DNA from: Gnomoniopsis sp. IMI 355080
Taxonomy: Eukaryota; Ascomycota; Sordariomycetes; Diaporthales; Gnomoniaceae
NCBI GenBank assembly: GCA_027946555.1
Contig: JAPEVC010000016.1
Coordinates: 1 to 64,000 of the forward strand
Length of the DNA stretch: 64,000 nucleotides
Direction: 5' to 3'
Part shown: positions 56,134 to 64,000 of the stretch, piece by piece
Layout of the letters: the number at the start of each line of letters is the position of its first letter
Position numbering within the stretch: the first letter of the stretch is position 1
Position numbers and translations under genes: made by a program
Notes under the pieces: generated by a model
Seen by the model: only the letters and a program-made list of their open reading frames with translations
Told to the model about the DNA's origin: nothing
The model's database searches: none

Positions 56134-59100
56134 ATCCGCATGCGAAGACCGTGATCTCGAATTGTCTCGGGTGGGGAAAGAAAAGTCGTCGGAGGATTGA
56201 GTAGAAAAGGGGTGGTACTGTGTAGTACACGTCCCGGATCGATTCGACTTGATCGACTAAGGGAAATGGATATTCGGCAGGTGTCGATCAAATTGCGACT
56301 CAGATCGCGGTCGACTGAATATTGGTATGAGAACAAACGAAAGAAGACTTGATGGAGAGAATAGAAAAGACAGATGCTAGAGCTAAAAATTACATCTGAG
56401 TGATGGAGTAGGGAGGGAGAGAGAGTAGAGGGAAGAACGGACGCAGAAAGATGAGTATGTGCAAGGGGCAAAGGCCATATAGTAGACATTAACATTGAAA
56501 CAGCATTTCCTTTAATGAGCTAAAGTGGCCTGGCAGTGCCTGGGATGTACTGAACCGCAGTACTCACGCTTTCAACGGGTCTGGGATGCAAGACGCACAT
56601 GCAAGGACTAGTAGACCTGAAACTTGAAGTATAGTGTGGGATGGGAAGGCAAAATGGGTGGAGATTGACTGAAGTGGGCGCCGATATGCCGGGCAAGATG
56701 AGATGGGATTTCGTGGGAGAAGGGGGGGCTGGAACTATGCCTAGCCTCAATCTCTGCAAGGCTGATGGCTGTTCAAAAGGTATTAGGTCCTACTAATATC
56801 TACCGTGTGGTACCTTTGCGATGGTCAATTCGCCCAGGGCGGCCGGGGTGCTTGGGCAAATGATTGCTACAGCCCCACCCGGACTGCCAGGGCTGCCAGG
56901 CTGGCGGCCCGTCTGGTTGCAAAGTGTCCGGTCAGTGAGGTCATGGCAGTTTTGTTGCCAAATAAAACTGCGTGCTATGTAGTATGAGGAACAAGATCCT
57001 TGAAGGAAACTCCTCTGATCCTCGCCAGTTCATCTGCTTCAGGCAGGTTATTCTTTGGTGCTGGGCGCTTTGCCAAGCAGACGCAGTGGGAATCCGAGTG
57101 TCACTCTCATTTCTCTGCTGTGCGACTCGTCACCCTTCCACATCCCCTTTTTTCCCGCCAGCCCGCTTATTAAGTTTCCATTCCTCCCTGTCAAAGGCAG
57201 TCGGGCATTCTCACGAGGTTTCGTCTTGGCTTCCACGACAAAAACTTCGGACTAAACAAAAGCGAGGCAGATTCCCACACCTGCACCGCCCGCATTGCCA
57301 CAGATACTGCAGACCCCATACGAGAGATGAGTGGTTGTTCTGCACAAAGCCGCGACACCTCCTTGTCGAGATCGTACCTGCACTGCCACAATCAGGCGCC
57401 CTGGGTTACTAGGTACGCAGTAAAAGTGCTGTATTCGCTAAAAGTGCCGATCAATGCAAATCGAGCCCTCCCGAAAGATTGGCGTTCATGCTTGTTCTGC
57501 CCCCAAAAATACGAATGACTTGGCAGTTCGGCACCTCAGTATCCACTTTCGTACGGGGTACGGGCTTATTCTTTTATTAACTTCAGTGTTCCTCCTCGCC
57601 AGCTCATCATTTGCGCAATACTCAACATTGAATTCGGCCCTTGTGTTAGGATCTGTAGCCGCCAACAACCTGGCTGGTCTCTCCCGAGGACAGGTCGATT
57701 CCAGGGCCCGGGCTGCATCTGGGCCACCTGGAAAAGACCGGAACCGGTGCTGATGAGACTCAGCCCTGTCAATGAACCACTTGAACCTTGGAAAAACCTT
57801 CTGGGACATCCCGACTTCAGCATCAGCAGCCGCCTGCGGAACAGCCCATTTGTTGTCAGTCGCGCAGCGTCTATCAAGTGCCCGTCGGAATGAGTCCCCT
57901 CTTGGCACCCGATGCACGCCCAGCACTCTTGTCGCCCAATCAACTCAGCATTCCTCCGCGCCAAAGTTTCGCCTGCATTTTTTGTCGTCCCGTGAAATGA
58001 AGCACGGCAGGTATCAAACTTTGTCTATCCAGAGACCCTCACCTGAACAAGGCTCAAAGCGTTGTTCGGATTCTCTTGTTCCCTTGAAACGTACCAGAAA
58101 CCTCGCAACCACTGCTATCCCGAGCTCACCCATGACTTGACTCAGGCACACATCGACAGAAACTACCTTCATGACGAGATGAGGATGCCCATACCCAGCC
58201 ACTAGTCGTCTTACTCAAAAGTATCACAGCCTCTTTGACGACGATGCGACGAGGCAGTAACGGTACATGCGGCTATGGAGTGTGCAACCGTAAGACCTGA
58301 TCACCAAAAGCCTGACATGTACCGTCGACTAGCCATCAGCAAAGCGTCATGACCACCTGTTGAAGACCGTCCGGATTGAGAGTTTATTTGGTGACTCTTG
58401 GTGCACCACGTTTCAAAAGCATCTAAACCTCTACTGATGAAATAACCCCTCGAAGTGTACGGTACAAGGGATAAGGTTAGGCTATATCTTGGCAAGTGAG
58501 AACATTCTTGTACTGGACTTGGGACGAGTTTCCGTGTTGTGGAGAAGCATAGCGCAAGCTGCAGTCGTTCAAACACGGCCCCATCGAGATTCGCGAACCG
58601 CAGTTTCCGAAAGCTCACAGAAAAGCAGAACCCTTCCACAGCTTACGGGAACAGGTCGCCGCCTTGACACAACCTGGCTGGCTGGAGCGGCAGTGCCTCT
58701 GCAACTGCGGAAGCTCGTTGCTGATACCTCCAATTGTCTCATTGCCCACAAAGGGTTCGCGAAACTGCTTGCTGCGCCCGAAATCTCAGCAGAGCCAATA
58801 TTCTCCACCTGAAAGATCTACGTCCGCGATCCTGGTGTGTTGCCATTGTAAGCAATGAACTGGTCTGCTATCTATCTCGCAATTGCCTGAGAAAGCCAGC
58901 AGAAGGTCCACGATACGAGTAGTTGATTGCATGCTTGGGATGAATACCACATTTCTTCGTACTTGGTTGTGATCTATGAGCCTACCAACCTCTGGGACTA
59001 AAATTGATAGACTAAACCTGCCCCCTCCCCCGCCCACGCAACCATCAGGGCCTTGGCCCCATCCCTAGCAGCCCATTATCAACATCTGTGCCCACAGGAC

Positions 59101-59329
59101 AGATGTTGGTCTGTGAGGAGCGCCAAGCCCTTCAAAACGACATACGTGCATGTGTTCCACAGCATGACAGCTTGACAGCACGATTACAGACCTTGTCGGG
59201 AATACTCACCGTCTAGTGGGAACAATCCATCTGTTGCCTCAATATATATCCGGCTGTAAAGTTCAGCTCCTCTTGAGCCCCTCTCTCGTGGTGACTTCTA
59301 GGTAGACAACCAAAAATAGTTCCAGCCGC
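56134..59329. other. 3.2 kb spacer without recognised genes
   Basis: Upstream of the TVP38 gene and downstream of the DUF5672 gene. Open frames at 57486-57926 minus, 57772-58140 plus and 58489-58812 plus have no recognisable domains, and overlapping frames on both strands suggest chance. The first 350 bases read CT-rich on the minus strand, as expected for the TVP38 leader. Confidence 0.4.
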
Positions 59330-60448
59330 TCATCCTGCCCTCCGCCCAATCAACATGCTCACCTCCGGACACCATTGTGCAATATCGCTCATCTTCTCTG
59401 CCTGCCACCTCTGCGGCTGGTGATATCCCAATGGGGTCTCATAGTAAATCGTCTCGACCGCAAACGTCTTGGCCACCTCCTCTTGAGGCATCTCCGCCCC
59501 TCTCTTCTTCAACTCCGCATAAAAGAACTGATCCTCAAACTCCTGCCCGCTGCTCGCATAGTCCACCTCTCGCGTCACCTGCAAAAACAGCCGCGGATTC
59601 CGAATCGACAGGCCCCCATTGTAACCCTGACCATAAACTGGATCGATGGGCGCCCCGACAAAGTCGTACTGGAAGTAGTCCTCCACGGCGACCTGACTCT
59701 TGCTGCACAGCACGCTGTCTGTCTGGAAGAGCAGCACGCGCTTCGCCTGCGAGACCTGCTCCCAGAGCCAGGGCGAGGTGAGAAAGCGCGACACGGCCTG
59801 CGACGACGTGAGCTCGCTGTCCTTTGGGAGGAAGCGCACTTCGATGTGGCCCGAGGCGAGGTGGCGCTGGAAGGCGGGCGAGAGCGGCTCGATCCAGCGG
59901 TCTTGCAGCGTGAAGAGGGTCATGCCCCACGAGGGGCCCAGCACGCTTACAAAGTGCAGCATGATGGGGATCAGGTTGGGGATGTTCTCGGATTCGATAA
60001 TGATGGCGCGGGGGCTTTCGGGGGTGAGCTGGAGGGAGGTCTGTGTGGTGGGGAATTTGGCGGGCGGAGTTGAAAGGCCGTCGCCATTGGCGTGGTCGGT
60101 GCTGTACCCGGAGGAGGAACCGGCGGCCTGGCCTTGGGAGAAGGCTGCGTTTAGGTCGTTGCCGTCGATATTGATTGGAGCTGGTGAGGACAACGTGTCT
60201 ACACTCGGATCGACGCTCGGTGGTAGCTTGAACGGTTGACTAGGTAATGCCTCCGTTGGCATGGCTCGGAGGCCGCTACCTTCTCTCGAGTAAAAGTAAC
60301 ATACTAATACAAACAGGCTAGCCAGGACCGCCAGTGTGTACTCCCTCGATCGAAACCTGGATTTGCGTGTTGCTGCCATGTTCGAGTAGGCGTTGGGAGA
60401 TTGTGCCCTTGCCATCTGGGCTATGATGAGTTTCCTGGCTCCAGGCAT
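59330..60448 (-). CDS. Type II membrane DUF5672-like protein, likely glycosyltransferase
   Basis: Single exon, 372 residues. A short basic cytosolic end (RKSRFRSR) precedes one signal-anchor helix (YTLAVLASLFVLVCYFY) and a Ser/Pro-rich stem to about residue 145. The luminal domain has RAIIIES, LLFQTDSVLCS (a possible nucleotide-sugar/metal site), YDFVGAPIDPVYG and YNGGLSIRNP, then EDQFFYAELKKRG and YYETPLGYHQPQRW. These are the landmarks of the fungal DUF5672 proteins, which resemble Golgi glycosyltransferases; donor and acceptor are unknown. ATG 60448 is followed in frame by further Met residues at 12 and 24, so a shorter start is possible without losing the anchor. Confidence 0.82.
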   Translation of the reverse strand: MPGARKLIIAQMARAQSPNAYSNMAATRKSRFRSREYTLAVLASLFVLVCYFYSREGSGLRAMPTEALPSQPFKLPPSVDPSVDTLSSPAPINIDGNDLNAAFSQGQAAGSSSGYSTDHANGDGLSTPPAKFPTTQTSLQLTPESPRAIIIESENIPNLIPIMLHFVSVLGPSWGMTLFTLQDRWIEPLSPAFQRHLASGHIEVRFLPKDSELTSSQAVSRFLTSPWLWEQVSQAKRVLLFQTDSVLCSKSQVAVEDYFQYDFVGAPIDPVYGQGYNGGLSIRNPRLFLQVTREVDYASSGQEFEDQFFYAELKKRGAEMPQEEVAKTFAVETIYYETPLGYHQPQRWQAEKMSDIAQWCPEVSMLIGRRAG

Positions 60449-61353
60449 TCATTCACCTTTTTACGGCCCCGTCATACGTATACGGGCTTTAAAGAGGATC
60501 AGAATACGTTTCTAGTGGGGGCCGGAACAGGGGAAATATGATAGGTGAGGAAAACAAAGAAGTCGCTGTTTGCTGTTCTCGCTTGCGTCAAAGACCAAGA
60601 CGTGCTCCCTTGACATTCCCAAGAAGCAATTTCATAGAGAGCTAACAAGAAGCTTTGGGGCTAAGAGGATAGCGTGCGTAGCTGAAAACGGCCAGCTCGA
60701 GGAAATCGCACAATAAATCAATTGATTGATTAGGAAGCACGCTTTGAAAGAGGAAAGGTTACAAGAGTCCAACCTAGCTTTCTGCTGGCTGCTGGTATAC
60801 ATTCATCTACACACAATCCTGGTGACGAAGCTTCTGGGCACTTATCGTGTACACGACGCAGACAGGGATTCTCGCAGGGAGGCCGCGTGTGTTGCCGCCA
60901 GCATCTCAAGATGGAGAACTGAGACTTTCTGAAGATAACAATCCGACATCCGTGCATGCCAGTTCTGCTAGCTGCACGCGCAGATTCGATAAGTCAGGCG
61001 CGTGGGTCGTATCCAGCTAATCACAATCATCAAAATTCTCTGCCTCGCCGGTGGGCACTCACTCTGTCCCAGTCCGTTCCGTATATATAAACCCCAGCAC
61101 AAAGACTTTCTTGAACTCTTTGTTCGTTTTCCAAGCCTTCTCGATCGTCCTGACAATCCAACTGGAAGACAACGGGCCAGAAGCTGAACCGTTGCATACC
61201 ACCTGCATGCTGGCGCATGACAAAAGCTATTAGAATTTTCCTGGGGTGAATCTAGTCACCATGAAGGCAGAGCTTGTTGACCTTGTATAATTTTGTTGAA
61301 GTCCTGTGATTCCTAGCTAACGCGATAGTCTGATCCGGAATAAGGGGCGCTTA
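60449..61353. promoter_or_regulatory. Spacer, DUF5672 promoter and PLC 3' region
   Basis: About 900 bases with no supportable gene. It includes TATATAAA at about 61083-61090 on the plus strand, where no plus-strand gene follows, so I do not call it a promoter. A short TTGATTGATT word lies at 60719-60728. Confidence 0.4.
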
Positions 61354-63114
61354 TCACGCATCTAACACCTCAAACTTCACCAGCAACGAGCACCTGGTCT
61401 CCCGGCCCTTGAGGTCCAGCATTCGGATGAAGCTCCAACCCTCTGCCACGTACAGGATTCTGACTGTCGTCAATGCAAGAATGGGATTCACCGCAAAGGC
61501 ATCGTCACTCTTGATCAAAATGCGCAGGAAGACTAGTTCATTGTCCTCGTACTCCCATTCCAGCATGTCATCCCAGATTGGCTCTGTACGAGGCGGGTTT
61601 TCGCCGTGATGCAAGAAGCCCAGCTTATGATGCTTGTAGGCAAACGTTCTTTGCTTGCTGCGGCACTCTTTGTCCTCTTCATGTGCGTCAGATGGGTGGA
61701 AGAGAGACGCGGTGACGTATGGTTTGATATCATCCACGTCTCGGCCCTGGGGAAGTGGGACATCTGTAGCTCCTGCGACGTGGAGCCGTAGACGCTTCTT
61801 TTGGCCAGTCGTCAATGCGCCATCACCACCGGCACGGAGGTAGGCTGGCTTCAGCACGTAGCCATCGGTCCCGGCGAACAGAGCCTCGTTGAGTTGCAGG
61901 GGCAGACCAAAGCTCTGCCAGTTGAGGGCGCAGATGTGTGCACCCAGACCCCAGAAGGGGACTGGCTTCATATTCTTGGATGAAATACGAATACCTTTGG
62001 GGAAGACTCGCATTAGGTGGTGGGCATTGTGAACCGCGATCTTCTGACTGGCTGCGGGCATCAGTCCCAGTAGGCCGGTCTCAGACACATTGATAAGATG
62101 GTGATGCGGCTCGTTCATTTGTGCATCCTCAAACCAGGAGTTGTCCGCAGGTTTGATGGACTGGGCATATACACCAAGTTCAGCAAGCTCCTGGATGATG
62201 ACGCCGGCCGCTGTACCCTTCTTCTTCTCCTTGTAGATCTTGCGGGCTTCCTTCTCCTCCTCATCCTCGGACGAAGTGTCGCTTGGACTGGAGTCTGAAG
62301 AATCAACCTCGCCCTTCAGGTGAAACTCGACGATGAGGACGATCTTGGAACCGAGCTCCTCCAGCGTGACATGTTCTCCACCTTGCTGCTCCTCGTGGCC
62401 CTTCTCCCGGATTGCTTTGCTCAACAAGCGCTCTCCCCAGACCTCTTTCATAATGTCCACTAGACGCTGCTGGCCGTGCGCATCGCAATGATTCTCAAGA
62501 GACACGAGAATGGGAGCGGGACGGTTGGTCTGGTTCTCTGTGGCATGAGCAGCCTCTTGGTCGACTATGTCCCTGATAGTTTCGCAAACAGATCGGAACG
62601 GAATGTGAGATACCAAAGTGTAGCCGTGGGTGACCTTTGGCTCGTCCTTCTCGGAATCGTCATCCCACGCATCAATCTCGACACAGCGCGCGCCGGCCCT
62701 GAGAGTGTTCTGGTAGGCAGTAGCCGATGAAGTGCCGTATAGTTGATGAGCCAGCAAATACGTGTTGTGAGATGAGCTAATGAAGTACTCCGGCAGGGGA
62801 TGAGACCTGTCAACGACTTCGGGCGGAACATTGATGTGGGGCTTGTCGAGGAGAGCCGCCAGCTTCTGACTGGGCGCATCTGGCCTGTCGTCTTCCAGGT
62901 CCTCGGGCGTGAGCTCGCCCTGGACAAGGAGGAAAGATTTCAGCGCGTGGCTGGCGCGCAGCTGGTGTCGTGTGAGTTCAGTACTCAGCGCTGAATGACC
63001 CCCGCCAGCAATGGTCGTATTATCAATTTCCTCGCCTGCCTCATCTTGCGACGGACTACCCTTCCTCGCGAAAGGATTGAGGCTCGAGAAGGCGGTTGAC
63101 AGGCCCTCGGACAT
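61354..63114 (-). CDS. Phosphoinositide-specific phospholipase C
   Basis: Single exon, 586 residues. The X domain holds SSHNTYL with catalytic His116, GARCVEIDAWDD with calcium-binding Glu146 and Asp148, and HGYTLVS with the second catalytic His163. An acidic Ser-rich X-Y linker (SDSSPSDTSSEDEEEKE) follows. The Y domain has NVSE, NAHHLMRVFPKGIRISSKNM and FWGLGAHICALNWQ. A C2 domain closes the chain (LRLHVAGATDVPL ... VRILYVAEGWSFIRML). There is no PH domain and at most a remnant EF-hand region before X, as in the shorter fungal PLCs. It cleaves PIP2 to IP3 and diacylglycerol with calcium. The start is ATG 63114 (MSEGLSTAF); the 65 open codons upstream contain no ATG at their head. Confidence 0.95.
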   Translation of the reverse strand: MSEGLSTAFSSLNPFARKGSPSQDEAGEEIDNTTIAGGGHSALSTELTRHQLRASHALKSFLLVQGELTPEDLEDDRPDAPSQKLAALLDKPHINVPPEVVDRSHPLPEYFISSSHNTYLLAHQLYGTSSATAYQNTLRAGARCVEIDAWDDDSEKDEPKVTHGYTLVSHIPFRSVCETIRDIVDQEAAHATENQTNRPAPILVSLENHCDAHGQQRLVDIMKEVWGERLLSKAIREKGHEEQQGGEHVTLEELGSKIVLIVEFHLKGEVDSSDSSPSDTSSEDEEEKEARKIYKEKKKGTAAGVIIQELAELGVYAQSIKPADNSWFEDAQMNEPHHHLINVSETGLLGLMPAASQKIAVHNAHHLMRVFPKGIRISSKNMKPVPFWGLGAHICALNWQSFGLPLQLNEALFAGTDGYVLKPAYLRAGGDGALTTGQKKRLRLHVAGATDVPLPQGRDVDDIKPYVTASLFHPSDAHEEDKECRSKQRTFAYKHHKLGFLHHGENPPRTEPIWDDMLEWEYEDNELVFLRILIKSDDAFAVNPILALTTVRILYVAEGWSFIRMLDLKGRETRCSLLVKFEVLDA

Positions 63115-64000
63115 AGTTGGCGACTTGTTCTTCTGATGATGAAGGCACCAACCTCGAGAGGTGTCCGACGTGAATAGATTAAATAAAGGACAACTATGTG
63201 GGCATGGATTGCGATCAGCAACTAAGCTTGTTGGTCTGACTGTCTTACCCTGGCCTGTCAACTTGTTCAGTGCCCGCAAAGAGGATGGGTATCGAAGGAC
63301 GTTGACCAATGACTGTAGGCCCCAAGCATTAAGATTTAGTGGGGCTAGGTCGAACTTGCAGTGGGTTGCTGTCCAACCTCTGGGCGTTGGTCACCGCCAA
63401 GTAAATCCTTAGGTACTGCACCTACCGGCCCAGATTAGGTATATTATCAAACTCTCTGTAACAAACCTGTTTACTGCCGCCGATAGACCTAGATTATTGT
63501 CATGTGCGCACAGACCAGTCAGAGAACATTCGAGGTGCATCAAACATGCTCCGCCATGTACAGATCTATTATAGTAAGCTTACGGTCGAGACAAGCCACA
63601 GACCACAGTGGCCGAGATGCTGCTGTGTGAAATCATGTGAGATACTGACTCATCTCATGATCTATAGACCATGGAAGCACGACCTGGCCTTCGAGAAGTG
63701 TGATATGGCGAAATTCCGTGGAATTCGAGAACGAAACCCATAGACACGGAAAGCAATCAAAACAGGAAAGGAGAGAGCAGGTAATTGGTCTTGACTTCTT
63801 CTTGCTTTGATCTACTGGCTTCAGTGCCATAATTTTGAATTAGACAGACAGTCAATGATCTGCAAAGTCTTGAGAATTTGTGACCCTAGGCATTTAGGAA
63901 TTCAAATTACTGTATTGGTACATGAAAGCAAAGAGTGAAAAGCGTGATCAGCTATTAGATACCCTGGTAGACAACATCGACTGAGTACGAATCTTATGGT
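63115..64000. promoter_or_regulatory. PLC upstream region to window end
   Basis: Upstream of the PLC gene on the minus strand. It has only short open frames and no recognised gene. AGGTACTGCACCTACC at 63411-63426 is related to the palindromes found elsewhere. Confidence 0.4.

Noticed and set aside
57486..58812. Several open frames of 100-146 codons in the 56-59 kb spacer
   Set aside because: They overlap on both strands, share no motif with known families and cannot be joined by convincing introns.
61083..61090. TATATAAA as a promoter
   Set aside because: It faces plus-strand transcription but the flanking genes are both on the minus strand.

Overview
This window comes from a filamentous ascomycete nuclear genome (Pezizomycotina; I cannot fix the class). 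The reasons are short introns of about 50-173 nt with GTRNGT-type donors and CTNAC-type branch sites, monocistronic genes on both strands, single-gene promoters, and fungal families: an RGS-LOV photoreceptor, a fungal UIM-type pseudo-deubiquitinase, a tannase, a CE3-like esterase and a DUF5672 protein. I support 22 protein genes. I see no tRNA, rRNA, CRISPR array, intact transposon or prophage. Most multi-exon models close in phase from start to stop, which is good internal support; the amidase is the exception.

Layout. 0-11 kb: the 3' part of a 2-oxoglutarate/Fe(II) oxygenase, a divergent ATP-dependent DNA ligase, a Cdc34-class ubiquitin-conjugating enzyme, and an eight-exon ubiquitin-binding USP-like protein that appears catalytically dead. 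12-19 kb: two short-chain dehydrogenases, the NatB catalytic subunit Naa20, and an unrecognised acidic/coiled protein. 20-29 kb: an RGS-LOV blue-light photoreceptor and the APC/C activator Cdh1, transcribed divergently from a 3.3 kb spacer. 30-49 kb is a more accessory stretch: a secreted SGNH (CE3-like) esterase, beta-carbonic anhydrase, an MFS sugar transporter, a stand-alone SNF2-like helicase, a secreted tannase/feruloyl esterase, an amidase whose 3' end does not splice in frame, and a TetX-like FAD monooxygenase. Its spacers are AT-richer and carry repeated TACCTAGGTA/ACCTTAAGGT palindromes. 49-64 kb: a large coiled-coil protein of unknown function, a small single-membrane-span protein, a TVP38/VTT membrane protein, a type II membrane DUF5672 protein and a phosphoinositide-specific phospholipase C.

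How they fit together. Three genes belong to ubiquitin/cell-cycle control (Cdc34, UIM pseudo-DUB, Cdh1), but they are not an operon and need not be co-regulated. The RGS-LOV protein and the PI-PLC are signalling proteins acting near membranes and G proteins. The esterase, tannase, amidase, FAD monooxygenase and sugar transporter would suit plant-polymer or aromatic catabolism, but there is no backbone synthase, so I do not call a secondary-metabolite cluster.

The most interesting items are the RGS-LOV photoreceptor, the UBA-UIM pseudo-deubiquitinase, the ligase with an altered motif I, the lone SNF2-like protein and the broken amidase end. I did not find anything I can defend as an entirely new system. 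All assignments come from reading motifs by eye; no database search was run.
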